From assembly GCF_900110025.1 (NCBI RefSeq), contig NZ_FOCE01000011.1:55917-119916 (forward strand): 64,000 nt of DNA, given 5' to 3'. Under the pieces are notes generated by a model. That model made no database searches. It saw only the letters and a program-made list of their open reading frames with translations, and was not told where the DNA came from. The stretch comes from Gemmobacter aquatilis (GTDB lineage Bacteria; Pseudomonadota; Alphaproteobacteria; Rhodobacterales; Rhodobacteraceae). Positions 18,284-26,298 of the stretch are shown piece after piece; position 1 is the stretch's first letter; every line of letters begins with the position of its first letter. Made by a program: the position numbers and the translations under genes.

Positions 18284-18773
18284 GCGTGCTGGACCCAAGG
18301 ATCAGCAGCGTCTTTTGCAGCGCGCTGACTGCCTTGACCAGAAACCGGTTGCGTGCGGCATCAAGCAGCGTGCGGTGAAACTGCCGGTTCAACTCGCGCG
18401 CAATGGGGCCCGGCGGGGCAGAGGCCAGATCAGCGTTCAGTGCGGCAAGTTCCGCCAGTTCGATCTCGGATGCGGCCCGCGCCGCAAGTCGCGCCGCCGT
18501 CCCCTCCAGCACCGCGCGCATCTCGTAAAGTTCGATCACTTCAGCATAATCGAGGCTGCGCACCGTCGCGCCCTGACGCGGCAAATGCACGACCAGCCCG
18601 TCGGCCTCCAGCTGGCGGATCGCCTCGCGCACGGGGGTTCGGCTGATTCCCAGACGCGCGGCAAGATCGGTCTCGCGCAGACGCGTTCCAGGGCCAAGCC
18701 TGCCCGCACGCACCTCTTCAAGCAACTGGCGGTAGGCGCCCTGTCCTTGGGAAAGGTCGCTGTCCTCCGTCAT
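18105..18773 (-). CDS. GntR family transcriptional regulator (FadR/FCD type)
   Basis: The protein has 222 residues. The winged helix is at residues ~12-75 (RETDLAARLGISRTPVREAIRQLEADGLVVHLPRQGATV), and an all-helical FCD ligand-binding domain follows (YEMRAVLEGTAARLAARAA, LNRQFHRTLLDAARNRFL, SEHATVLAALQARDGATAEAAMRAHVE) with the His residues that bind a metal in this class. FCD regulators usually sense organic acids. It is convergent with the thioesterase gene and divergent from the AbrB-family gene, so it probably controls the latter and itself. Confidence 0.92.
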   Translation of the reverse strand: MTEDSDLSQGQGAYRQLLEEVRAGRLGPGTRLRETDLAARLGISRTPVREAIRQLEADGLVVHLPRQGATVRSLDYAEVIELYEMRAVLEGTAARLAARAASEIELAELAALNADLASAPPGPIARELNRQFHRTLLDAARNRFLVKAVSALQKTLLILGSSTLTDPDRVTASLSEHATVLAALQARDGATAEAAMRAHVEAALSMRIRAMRGREIPLHDEP

Positions 18774-18806
18774 CCTGACACCTCACTTGCCATTTTGGTG
18801 TCCATA

Positions 18807-18824
18807 TGTATACAACTGTATTCA
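18807..18824. promoter_or_regulatory. Probable GntR operator
   Basis: TGTATACA at 18807-18814 is a perfect palindrome and is echoed by TGTATTCA at 18817-18824, ten bases on. It lies in the 72-base gap between the divergent gntR and AbrB-family genes, where an FCD-type regulator would be expected to bind. Confidence 0.45.
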
Positions 18825-18845
18825 AAATCGGCAAGGAGTCGCATC

Positions 18846-19877
18846 GTGTTTTCTTCGCTGTCCATGCGGCTTGTGACTTTCGGCCTTGCGTTGGCGGGTG
18901 CCGTCCTGTTCCAGATCGCCGGGTTGCCGCTACCCTTCCTCTTCGGGCCGATGGCCGCCTGCCTGCTCGCGGCTCTGGCCGGGATGCCGCTCAAGGGGGT
19001 GGGGCTGATCTCCACCCTGTCGCGGGCTATTCTGGGGGTCGCGATCGGCGCATCGATCACGCCCGAGGTGGTGGGGCGCATCCCGCAGATGGCGGGCAGC
19101 GTGGCGCTGGTTCCAATCTATGTGGTGTTGATCGGCTTGGTGGGCGTGCCGTTCTTTCGACGTCTCGGATTTGATCCCGTGACGTCGTGGTATGCCGCGA
19201 TGCCCGGCGGGCTGCATGACATGGTGACCTTCGGACAGGAGGCAGGTGCAGATGTGCGCGCGCTGTCCCTGATCCATGCAACCCGGGTTCTGGTGATCGT
19301 GACTGCGGCCCCGATGATCCTCGCAGGGCTTTATGGCGCGGGGTTGACCGGTGCCATCGGCGCGCCGCTTCGCGATCTTCCGGTTTCGGAGATCATCCTG
19401 ATGACCGCCGCCGCCTTGATCGGCTGGAAGGGTGCCGAGCGGTTTGGTCTGTTCGGTGCCTCCATCCTTGGGCCGATGATCGTGACTTCCGCGCTGACGC
19501 TTTCGGGGCTGATCCATGCCCGCCCACCCGCCGAGGCCATTCTGGCGGCGCAACTCTTCATCGGCATCAGCATCGGGGTCCAGTACGTGGGTGTCACCCT
19601 GCGCGAACTGCGGGGTTTTGTCCTGTCTGGCCTCGCCTTTGTCGCCATTCTCGCGGTTCTGGCTGCCGCCTTTACCGAGCTTGTCACCCTGACGGGGCTC
19701 GCCAATCCGGTCGAGGGGTTTCTGGCCTTTGCGCCGGGTGGGCAGGCAGAGATGACCGTGCTTGCGCTGGTGGCCGGTGCCGACCTTGGCTTCGTGATCC
19801 TGCATCACCTGACGCGAATGGTGGTGGTTATTCTCGGCGCACCGGTTGCGGCGCGTCTGTCTGGCATAAAACGTTAG
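18846..19877 (+). CDS. AbrB-family membrane protein (duplicated AbrB domain)
   Basis: The product has 343 residues from the GTG chosen here, which has AAGGAG seven bases upstream. It consists of about ten hydrophobic helices in two similar halves. Each half carries the AbrB_dup signature (FLFGPMAACLLAAL and ILGVAIGASITPEVV in the first; GASILGPMIVTSALTL and IGISIGVQYVGVTLREL in the second). AMPGGLHDMVTFGQEAGAD and FAPGGQAEMTVLALVAGAD are the repeated PGG loops. Despite the name this is an integral membrane protein, not the DNA-binding AbrB. Such genes often lie near TTT transporters; a transport or export role is possible but unproven. Confidence 0.85.
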   Translation: MFSSLSMRLVTFGLALAGAVLFQIAGLPLPFLFGPMAACLLAALAGMPLKGVGLISTLSRAILGVAIGASITPEVVGRIPQMAGSVALVPIYVVLIGLVGVPFFRRLGFDPVTSWYAAMPGGLHDMVTFGQEAGADVRALSLIHATRVLVIVTAAPMILAGLYGAGLTGAIGAPLRDLPVSEIILMTAAALIGWKGAERFGLFGASILGPMIVTSALTLSGLIHARPPAEAILAAQLFIGISIGVQYVGVTLRELRGFVLSGLAFVAILAVLAAAFTELVTLTGLANPVEGFLAFAPGGQAEMTVLALVAGADLGFVILHHLTRMVVVILGAPVAARLSGIKR

Positions 19878-20237
19878 CTTTCCTAAGAATTGTATTGGGT
19901 GACGATGACATTCGGAGCGCCCGATCTCTGCTTGTGCAAGGGGCCGCTATCTCGGTCTACGCCGGTTACTGCGCCGCACCGACATAGGCCGCTTCCCGCC
20001 CGTCAGGTGGTTTCAACTTGGTTGGCCGCTGCGGTCTGCATTAGCGTCCGCTATCCTGGGGGCGCTGCGAGTGCCACGCTGCACTGCCATCAGGCCGCTT
20101 TCCATAGCCGCCGGTCGACCTCCACCTATGCTGCGCGACGGCGATCCCGAAAACGGTCATTCAAAAGGGGCGCAGCGTACGGGTCTGTTGGACGGCCGAT
20201 CTGCGAAAGCGTAGCGCCTATCCTCCTCGTTGACTGA
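19878..20237. other. 360-bp stretch without recognisable gene
   Basis: The stretch separates the tricarboxylate island from the toxin-antitoxin pair. Short frames exist, but their translations are arginine-rich shadows with no recognisable motif. I see nothing else in it. Confidence 0.3.
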
Positions 20238-20253
20238 GTATCATTTGAGATAC
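20238..20253. promoter_or_regulatory. Probable RelB-type operator
   Basis: GTATC (20238-20242) and GATAC (20249-20253) form a short inverted repeat with a 6-base spacer, about 30 bases before the antitoxin start. Antitoxins of this class normally repress their own operon at such repeats. Confidence 0.4.
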
Positions 20254-20284
20254 ATACTGCCATCTCAACACCGCGGAGCAGGCC

Positions 20285-20578
20285 ATGCCCACACAGTCTT
20301 CGATGATCCACATTCGGGTCGATGATCAGCTTAAGGCGAAAGCCGCTGACGCCCTTGCGGGGGTGGGCCTCACCCTTTCGGATGCGGTTCGAATACTTCT
20401 CACGCGTGTGGCAGCAGAAGGTGGGATGCCGGCCGGGTTGACGGCAAATCCGGACGCCTACGACTCTTGGTTTCGGGCCAAGGTGCAGGAAGCGCTGGCT
20501 GACCCAACGCCCGCGACTCCGCATGACCAGGTCATGAGTGAAGCTCGAGCACTCATCGCCGGAAAGCATCGTGTCTGA
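20285..20578 (+). CDS. relB: RelB/DinJ family antitoxin
   Basis: The 97-residue product begins SSMIHIRVDDQLKAKAADALAGVGLTLSDAVRILLTRVAAEGGMP, the ribbon-helix-helix domain and GLT(L)SDAVR motif typical of RelB/DinJ antitoxins. The C-terminal half should wrap the toxin. The toxin gene begins eight bases before this stop codon, so translation is coupled. The pair would stabilise a plasmid or island. Confidence 0.9.
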   Translation: MPTQSSMIHIRVDDQLKAKAADALAGVGLTLSDAVRILLTRVAAEGGMPAGLTANPDAYDSWFRAKVQEALADPTPATPHDQVMSEARALIAGKHRV

Positions 20579-20846
20579 ACTCCTGTGGAAGGCTGCCGCA
20601 GCTTCTGACCTGATGGCAATCGTTGACTACATCTCCGATGACAATCCTGAAGCAGCGCTCGCTCTGATGGACGAGATCGAAAGCAAGGTTGCCCTGCTTC
20701 CTGCCCATCCCAAGCGGTGCCGAGTTGGCCGCGTGCAGGGGACACGGGAGCTTGTGGTTCGACCGAACTACATTGTCGTCTACCGTGAGGACGCCGAAGC
20801 CGTGACAATCCTCCGCGTTTTGCACGCGGCGCAGATGTGGCCTTGA
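20571..20846 (+). CDS. RelE/ParE family toxin
   Basis: The 91-residue product from the GTG at this position reads VSELLWKAAAASDLMAIVDYISDDNPEAA, then KVALLPAHPKRCRVGRVQGTRELVVRPNYIVVYR, the ParE/RelE fold with its conserved Arg-Glu-Leu-Val and Tyr residues. ParE-type members poison gyrase while RelE-type members cut mRNA; this sequence looks closer to ParE (GTRELVVRPNYIVVYRED). The reading frame extends upstream inside relB, but the overlapping GTG is the natural start. Confidence 0.88.
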   Translation: MSELLWKAAAASDLMAIVDYISDDNPEAALALMDEIESKVALLPAHPKRCRVGRVQGTRELVVRPNYIVVYREDAEAVTILRVLHAAQMWP

Positions 20847-21082
20847 AGGAACCAAGGCGGCCCTAAGCTGTCCGTCGGGCTCATCTCATGCTACGCGGCC
20901 TCATTCTCCGAAGCTGCCCTCGACTGGTGCCACGGCGAAATCCTGATCAGGATCGTCGCCCCACCGGATGGAACCGGCCGTCAATGGTTGGTCTGATGCA
21001 ACGCTTATCCGCGTCCGTTTTCTGCCCGCTGTCATTTAGCGTGATGGTGTTGTATTGATGGCGAGACGATTCAGGACAGATA
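20847..21082. other. Intergenic region without recognisable gene
   Basis: About 236 bases lie between the toxin gene and the SH3 lipoprotein gene. I see no intact reading frame with a ribosome binding site. The promoter of the lipoprotein gene is presumably in its second half. Confidence 0.3.
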
Positions 21083-21361
21083 ATGCGACCTCATTTTGCT
21101 GCGCTCCTCGCCCTCATGATCGCTACCGGATGCACGGTCGGTTCTGGTGCAGTCGTCAAAGGTGCCGGGTCAGATGATCTCCTGAAGCTTCGCGAAGGCC
21201 CGGGCCTCAACCACAAAATCATAATCGGCCTGCCAGACGGAACGCGCCTCACCCGTCAGAACTGCGTGACGAATAACGGTAAGGTCTGGTGCAAGGTCTT
21301 CCTCACCGACAAGCCCAGTGTCTCGGGGTACGTTTCGGCGGACTATCTAGCGCATCGCTGA
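21083..21361 (+). CDS. Small SH3-like lipoprotein
   Basis: The 92-residue product opens with a lipoprotein signal (MRPHFAALLALMIATGC, lipobox ATGC, Cys17). The mature part LLKLREGPGLNHKIIIGLPDGTRL, CKVFLTDKPSVSGYVSADYL fits a bacterial SH3 domain, which usually binds peptidoglycan or proteins in the envelope. It stands alone, with no operon partner. Confidence 0.75.
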   Translation: MRPHFAALLALMIATGCTVGSGAVVKGAGSDDLLKLREGPGLNHKIIIGLPDGTRLTRQNCVTNNGKVWCKVFLTDKPSVSGYVSADYLAHR

Positions 21362-21484
21362 CAGCGATATTCTGCTCAGGCCGACGGCTGAACTCGGCGC
21401 CGAGCCCCGCCGCTGGCGGCCCAAAGTGGCCGGTGGCTCTGGACCAAGGCAGTAAGGCAAGTACTTAGAAGCCGCCAGTCAAAG

Positions 21485-21868
21485 TCATATTTGGCGGACT
21501 CTTCCGTTGGCTTTTGCCACTATTGCGATCATCATCCAGATGGCCAAGCGCAACACCATGGCTCCCATGGTGCGGGTTTCAAAAGCTGCTTCGGTCGAAA
21601 TCCGCCACAGAAACGCCGCGAAGACAGCGGCAGTGGCGAGGGCGATGATAATCGCAAGGCCCGTTGCCCAGCCGGTCTGATACCAAAGGCCCAGACCGGC
21701 AGCGACATAGGCAAACCCTGCCAGGAAGTTGAACCACAGAACAAATGGGACGACAGCGCCCATGTCGGCGCCGCCGAAGAGCGCGCGCCCGCCCGAGACC
21801 AGGGTCAAGAGACCGAAAGCGATTGCGAGGATGGCTACGACATTCAGGGAACGGGTGCGGGTGGGCAT
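21485..21868 (-). CDS. Small four-helix membrane protein, function unknown
   Basis: The product has 127 residues and four hydrophobic helices (about 8-28, 38-62, 68-90, 100-120). No motif is recognisable. It sits 15 bases downstream of the ABC-type ATPase gene in the same direction and may be the last gene of the exporter operon. Confidence 0.65.
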   Translation of the reverse strand: MPTRTRSLNVVAILAIAFGLLTLVSGGRALFGGADMGAVVPFVLWFNFLAGFAYVAAGLGLWYQTGWATGLAIIIALATAAVFAAFLWRISTEAAFETRTMGAMVLRLAIWMMIAIVAKANGRVRQI

Positions 21869-21883
21869 GGCCTTCTCCTTTGT

Positions 21884-22576
21884 TCAGGCGTCCGCAAGGC
21901 GACCATCGCGCAGGTGGATCAGGCGGTCGAAGCGGTCGAAGATCTTTTCGTCATGGGTTACCGCAATGATGCAGGCCTCTTGTTCTGTTGCGAGTTTGCG
22001 CAAGAGATCCATCACCAGTTGCGCCCGACCACTGTCGAGCGCGGCAGTGGGTTCATCGGCCAGAATGATGCGGGGCCTGTTGGCTAGGGCTCGCGCGATA
22101 GCCACGCGTTGCGCCTCGCCCCCTGACAGCAGGGCGGGTTTAACCTTTGCGCGATGTCCGACCTCCAGATAGTCCAGAAGTTCGCGCGCACGAGCGCGGC
22201 CCTTCGCTGCGGACCAACCGGCAAGATCCAACACGACCGAGACATTTTCCTCGGCCGTCAGGAAGGGCAGAAGGTTATGCGCCTGAAAAATGAAGCCGAT
22301 CTTGTCGAGCCGGAGCCGCCGTAGATCACTGCGCAGCCATATGCCGTCAAACACTGCGTCTCCGTCGAGTTCGACCCGGCCGGCGGTCGGGGCAAGAATG
22401 CACCCGATGACGTTGAGCAGCGTCGTCTTCCCGGACCCCGATGGGCCCAGCAAGGCGATGACCTCTCCCGCGTGCACGCGCAGATCGATGGAGCGCAGGG
22501 CATCGACACGGGTCTCACCCTCGCCATAGTGTTTGGCAACGCCCTGCACATTGACCAGAATATCGCCCAAGGTCAT
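21884..22576 (-). CDS. ABC transporter ATP-binding protein (LolD/MacB type)
   Basis: The 230-residue ATPase has Walker A GPSGSGKTTLLN, the Q-loop at FIFQAHNLLPFL, signature LSGGEAQRVAIARALA, Walker B IILADEPTAALD and the switch VTHDEKI. It resembles the LolD/MacB/DevA class, which works with FtsX-like permeases and HlyD-type adaptors. It belongs to the tetR-hlyD-permease-ATPase operon, read right to left. Confidence 0.93.
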   Translation of the reverse strand: MTLGDILVNVQGVAKHYGEGETRVDALRSIDLRVHAGEVIALLGPSGSGKTTLLNVIGCILAPTAGRVELDGDAVFDGIWLRSDLRRLRLDKIGFIFQAHNLLPFLTAEENVSVVLDLAGWSAAKGRARARELLDYLEVGHRAKVKPALLSGGEAQRVAIARALANRPRIILADEPTAALDSGRAQLVMDLLRKLATEQEACIIAVTHDEKIFDRFDRLIHLRDGRLADA

Positions 22577-22579
22577 GTG

Positions 22580-23713
22580 TCAGCCCCCGAGTGCAGTAGC
22601 GGGATCGACCTTCAGCGCCGCGCGAACGCCAAGTCCCGATGCGACAAGGCAGACCACCAGAATGATGCCGGTCAGCACGAGTGCGTTGAAGGGCTCCAGC
22701 ACGACGCGACGGGGGAAGTTGTCCTTGACCAAGAGGATCAGTGCCAGCCCGATCCCAAGACCCGAGGCCCCAAGGAGCATCGCCTGTTGCACGATCAGCG
22801 CCACGATGGTGCGGTCCGGCGCACCGATCAGTTTGAGCGTGGCGATCTGTTTCAGCTTCTCCATCGTCATCGTGTAGATGATCAGCGCAATGACTACGGC
22901 ACTTACCGACAACAGGATGCCCAGGAACAAGCCGATCTGCCGCCGCGCCCGATCCACGACCGAGGCGAGCAAGAGGTCTTCCTGTTCGGTCTGGCTGAGG
23001 GCGGCGAGGTGTTTCCATTGCCGCACCGTCGCCGTGAGCAGCGCCACATCCGCGCCGGGTTCAAGCCGCGCAATGACGGCTGCCACGGTTGCGGGACGGA
23101 TGCCCTGATCCCCGCGGGCGACCTGCACGCGAGCGGCCGCGGGGTCAAGCGCGGTCTGCAGTGTCAGCGCGTCGGCCAAGGTCACGTAGACGGCCGGATC
23201 GCCAACTGAATTCATCGCGTCTTCGACCAACCCCGCTACACTGAACCGGTTACGGCCAAGACGGATGGTGTCACCCAGCACGAGCCCGGTCTTGCGATCG
23301 GCCAGCAGTTCGAAATGGCTCGTGCCCAAGCCACGCCCCTCGGCGATGCGTTGCGGCCCGCCGGGGCGGCCAGGTTCAAAGCCGATAACGTAAAGGCGCA
23401 GCGTCTGGCCCGCATGCGCGGCCTCGATCGTCTGGTAGGTGATGGCACCGGCCTCAGCTACGCCGGGCATGCGCGCCACGGCGTCGCGGGTATCGGCGGG
23501 GATGCTTGACGCTTCGGCAAAGGGACCCTGCGTGCCCGCCTCTACCACCCAGATATCGGCGGCGGGGGCCTTCACCACGGCCAGAGCATCGGCGACAAGG
23601 CCGTTGTAGATGCCGATCATCGCCAACACGACGGTCATCAGAAGGCCAAGCCCAAAGCAGGTCAGCACAAACCGGAAAAGGCCGTGGCGAATGTCCTTGA
23701 TGGCCAGGTTCAT
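22580..23713 (-). CDS. FtsX-like ABC transporter permease (DevC type)
   Basis: The 377-residue protein has an N-terminal membrane helix (LFRFVLTCFGLGLLMTVVLAMIGIYNGLV), a large periplasmic domain (~residues 45-255), and three C-terminal helices (~260-370), including ILLSVSAVVIALIIYTMTMEKLKQIATLKLIGAP, the usual FtsX pattern. It overlaps the adaptor gene by four bases and is followed three bases later by the ATPase. The three proteins probably form a DevBCA-like exporter across both membranes. Confidence 0.9.
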   Translation of the reverse strand: MNLAIKDIRHGLFRFVLTCFGLGLLMTVVLAMIGIYNGLVADALAVVKAPAADIWVVEAGTQGPFAEASSIPADTRDAVARMPGVAEAGAITYQTIEAAHAGQTLRLYVIGFEPGRPGGPQRIAEGRGLGTSHFELLADRKTGLVLGDTIRLGRNRFSVAGLVEDAMNSVGDPAVYVTLADALTLQTALDPAAARVQVARGDQGIRPATVAAVIARLEPGADVALLTATVRQWKHLAALSQTEQEDLLLASVVDRARRQIGLFLGILLSVSAVVIALIIYTMTMEKLKQIATLKLIGAPDRTIVALIVQQAMLLGASGLGIGLALILLVKDNFPRRVVLEPFNALVLTGIILVVCLVASGLGVRAALKVDPATALGG

Positions 23714-24855
23714 GGCGCGGCCTCGATGCGTGCCAACCGCCCCTCGTCCGCGCCCTGTGGCGGAGCAGCGACGATCTGCGCGCCGTCTGGCAGGCCGCCC
23801 GTCACCTCGACCCGACCGCGATCATCCCGCGCGTCAAAGGTCAGCTGAGTTCGTGCCAACCGTCCATCTTGAACGATCCAGACAGTTCCGCGATGGCCGT
23901 CGAAGCCGGAGATTGCGATCTCGGGCACCATCAAAGCGCTGTCGCGCGTACCAGTCAGGATACGCACCTCGGCCTGTTCGCCGAGGAACATCTGGGTCGG
24001 ACAATCGGCGCAGGTCAGCCAGACGCGGCGTTCCTCGTTCACCCGGTCGCTTTCGAGTCCTATCCGCGCGATGGTGCCGCTGTATTCGCCGGCAGGCTGT
24101 GACCGAAGGCGAATAATGCCGGGCTGGCCAAGCGCCAGCTGTCCCGCGCGTTCTTCGTCGATATAGGCCTGAATCCAGATCGTAGCGGGGTCGATCAGAA
24201 TAAAAATCGGGTTGCCTGCGCTGACCACGGCCCCGGCCTCGGCGAGGCGGGTTACGACTAACGCGTCGAAGGGCGCGGTCAGGCGGTGGTGATCAAACAG
24301 AGTCTGTTCGAGTTGCAGAGCAGCTACAGCATCCTGCCCCTGCGCCCGGATGACGGCCAGCTCGGCCTCTGCCACAGCCACCTCGGCGCGGGCGACATCT
24401 TCATCGCGCTGCGCTTCCTCTGCCCGCTGGGCGGGCGCGTTGCCCTGCAGCGTCAGTTCCACCTGACGGCGATTGGCGGCCTCGCGCTGTGCCAGAATGG
24501 CCAGCGCGCGGACAACCGCCGCTTCAGCCTTGGTCTGATTGGCGGTATTCGCCGCCATGGCGGCGCGGGCACGGGCGACGCGAGCCTCCTGCTCGGCCTG
24601 ATGCAATGCGGCCAAGTCCTGGCCCTGCGACACGCGGTCTCCGGCATCGGCTGAAAGCGACAAAAGCGCCCCACCCACCTCGAACCCCAGGCGCGCCAGC
24701 ACCCGCGCCTCGACCGTGCCAAGACCATAGATGCGTAGGGCCACGTCGGCTTCGGTCGGAACCACCGTCACCGTCAGCGGGCGCTCGGTCAGGAATACCG
24801 CCCCGGCACCTGCAGCCACGACAGCCGCCACCGCAAATAGCCAGGTCTTGCGCAT
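23710..24855 (-). CDS. HlyD-family periplasmic adaptor
   Basis: The 381-residue protein has an N-terminal membrane anchor (TWLFAVAAVVAAGAGAVFL), a lipoyl-like part (LGFEVGGALLSLSADAGDRVSQGQDLAAL), a coiled-coil hairpin of alternating Ala/Glu/Gln/Arg from about residue 90 to 180, and beta-barrel sequence with LTAPFDALVVTRLAEAGAVVSAGNPIFILIDP. This is the membrane-fusion partner of the adjacent permease and ATPase. Confidence 0.92.
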   Translation of the reverse strand: MRKTWLFAVAAVVAAGAGAVFLTERPLTVTVVPTEADVALRIYGLGTVEARVLARLGFEVGGALLSLSADAGDRVSQGQDLAALHQAEQEARVARARAAMAANTANQTKAEAAVVRALAILAQREAANRRQVELTLQGNAPAQRAEEAQRDEDVARAEVAVAEAELAVIRAQGQDAVAALQLEQTLFDHHRLTAPFDALVVTRLAEAGAVVSAGNPIFILIDPATIWIQAYIDEERAGQLALGQPGIIRLRSQPAGEYSGTIARIGLESDRVNEERRVWLTCADCPTQMFLGEQAEVRILTGTRDSALMVPEIAISGFDGHRGTVWIVQDGRLARTQLTFDARDDRGRVEVTGGLPDGAQIVAAPPQGADEGRLARIEAAP

Positions 24856-24858
24856 CAG

Positions 24859-25455
24859 TCAGGCTCCCTTTGCTGAAAGCAGGTGCAACTGGACATCCAG
24901 CAGGCGCAACCCTTCTGCGTGCAGGGCAAAATCGCGCGCGCCGAGCGACCATCGGATAGCCACCCCCTGAACCAGCGAGGCTAGCAGCACTGCCGCATCC
25001 GCCGCCGCCACATCGCTGCGCAGGGCATCGGCCCGCTGCCCTTCTGCCACCTCGCGCGCCAAGTGGCCGTGAAACGTGGCCAACCGGCCCCGGAACGCCG
25101 CCCGGAGATCCGCGTTCTCGACATTCAGTTCGCGCGAGAAGAGGAGCATGGGCATCGCGGGCGTTGCCGCGATCTGGCCCAGTTGCGCGCCGATCAACGC
25201 CTTGATGCGTTCAACCGGAAGGTCGGCCTGCGCCAACGCCGCATCCCAGGCCGTGGTCAGCGTTTCGGCGACATGATCGGCCACCGCGTTCCACATCGCG
25301 GCCTTGGTTGGAAAATGCCGGAAAATGGCGGCTTGCGTCACGCCAACTTCGATAGCGACCGCACCGGTGGTCACCCGATCCGGCCCTATCCGGTCAGCGA
25401 GGCCCAGGATGGTGGCGACGATTTCAGCCTTCCGCAGATCGGACGTCTTGCGCAC
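24859..25455 (-). CDS. TetR family regulator
   Basis: The 198-residue product starts at a GTG. Residues ~8-55 are the helix-turn-helix (KAEIVATILGLADRIGPDRVTTGAVAIEVGVTQAAIFRHFPTKAAMWNAV). The rest is the ligand-binding domain. It is the first gene of the exporter operon, and a near-perfect inverted repeat lies just upstream, so autoregulation with induction by the exported compound is likely. Confidence 0.9.
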   Translation of the reverse strand: MRKTSDLRKAEIVATILGLADRIGPDRVTTGAVAIEVGVTQAAIFRHFPTKAAMWNAVADHVAETLTTAWDAALAQADLPVERIKALIGAQLGQIAATPAMPMLLFSRELNVENADLRAAFRGRLATFHGHLAREVAEGQRADALRSDVAAADAAVLLASLVQGVAIRWSLGARDFALHAEGLRLLDVQLHLLSAKGA

Positions 25456-25469
25456 GGGCGGTCTCCAAG

Positions 25470-25495
25470 TAAGTGAGTAACTGACTACTAACTTA
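25470..25495. promoter_or_regulatory. Probable TetR operator
   Basis: TAAGTGAGTA (25470-25479) pairs with TACTAACTTA (25486-25495), nine of ten positions matching, with a 6-base spacer. It lies about 15 bases upstream of the tetR start codon, in position to overlap its promoter. Confidence 0.6.
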
Positions 25496-25509
25496 ATCGT
25501 CAGGCTAAG

Positions 25510-25785
25510 TCAATCCGGCGTGGCGGACGACCGGGCTCGGACTGGAAAGCGCGACGTTGACAGGATCGTGCCCGCTTCATCCACCGTGAACCGGCAGGCG
25601 CGGCCTGCATGGCGAAAGGTCAGGCGCCAGCGCCTGGCGTCGGCGTCCACGCCAGCCTCGCAGATCGAGGTCAGGCTACAGTCCCGTATGGCCTGCCGTA
25701 TCCCGTCTTCGGTCACTTTGAAAGCCTGGACCAGCAGGGGGGCGGAAACGACAAAGTCCGAGCCATCGCGTTCCACCTGTGTCAT
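25510..25785 (-). CDS. DUF6522-like small protein
   Basis: The 91-residue product (VERDGSDFVVSAPLLVQAFKVTEDGIRQAIRDCSLTSICEAGVDADARRWRLTFRHAGRACRFTVDEAGTIL) resembles the small DUF6522 proteins seen beside denitrification genes. Two Cys residues are present. Its start overlaps the stop of the NsrR-like gene by four bases, so both are one operon. The function is unknown. Confidence 0.7.
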   Translation of the reverse strand: MTQVERDGSDFVVSAPLLVQAFKVTEDGIRQAIRDCSLTSICEAGVDADARRWRLTFRHAGRACRFTVDEAGTILSTSRFPVRARSSATPD

Positions 25786-26222
25786 TGCGGGACCACCAGA
25801 GTGCCCGGTGTCTTTTCCAGTGGCGTCAAGGCGATATCGGCCAGGGTTGAGCGGTCCAGATCGTCAAGGAAGGCCGCCTCTGCTGACCGCAGGCGGGTTT
25901 TCAGGCGGCAGCGGGCATCGATGGAACAAGTGCCGCCCCCTGACCCGAAACACTCCACCAGCGGCCGGCCTTCCTCCAGAAGCCGGATGATCTGGCCCAG
26001 CCGGATCTCGGCCGCAGGGCGGGCCAGCATGGCCCCACCGCCACCGCCGCGCCGCGTCTCGATCAGACCGGCGCGCGCCAGATGCTGGATGATCTTGGCC
26101 AGATGGTTGCGCGACAGGCCAAGGTTCCCGGCCAGTTCGGCGCTTGTGAATGCGCGGGATGGATCGCCCGCCATCCGCATCAGCATCCGCAAGCCAAAGT
26201 CGGTGAAGGAGGTGAGGCGCAT
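25782..26222 (-). CDS. nsrR: Rrf2 family regulator, NsrR-like nitric-oxide sensor
   Basis: The product has 146 residues. The winged helix (MRLTSFTDFGLRMLMRMAG, ELAGNLGLSRNHLAKIIQHLARAGLIETRRGGGGGAMLARP) is followed by ECFGSGGGTCSIDARC, whose three cysteines are spaced as in the [Fe-S] cluster of NsrR. The start at 26222 is chosen because it begins the conserved domain; an upstream frame is longer. It is divergent from the hemerythrin-type gene, and a palindrome of the Rrf2 kind fills the gap. It therefore most likely represses NO-defence genes until the cluster is nitrosylated. Confidence 0.88.
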   Translation of the reverse strand: MRLTSFTDFGLRMLMRMAGDPSRAFTSAELAGNLGLSRNHLAKIIQHLARAGLIETRRGGGGGAMLARPAAEIRLGQIIRLLEEGRPLVECFGSGGGTCSIDARCRLKTRLRSAEAAFLDDLDRSTLADIALTPLEKTPGTLVVPQ

Positions 26223-26240
26223 GTCAGTCGCAATCCTTGA

Positions 26241-26261
26241 ATGGGTATTTATAATACCTAT
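26241..26261. promoter_or_regulatory. Probable NsrR operator
   Basis: GGTATT (26244-26249) and AATACC (26253-26258) are separated by TAT, and the match extends to nine-base arms with one mismatch (ATGGGTATT / AATACCTAT). It lies between nsrR and the divergent hemerythrin gene, in an AT-rich patch suited to promoters in both directions. Confidence 0.6.
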
Positions 26262-26298
26262 TAACAGGTCTAAGCCAGACTGCAAGACGGAGACTCAG

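Noticed and set aside
18117..18845. 586-residue frame reaching upstream of the AbrB-family gene
   Set aside because: The first 243 codons are antisense to gntR; the GTG at 18846 has a good ribosome binding site and begins the membrane protein.
18846..19877. AbrB-family gene as a DNA-binding regulator
   Set aside because: The product is an integral membrane protein with duplicated AbrB_dup signatures, not a transcription factor.
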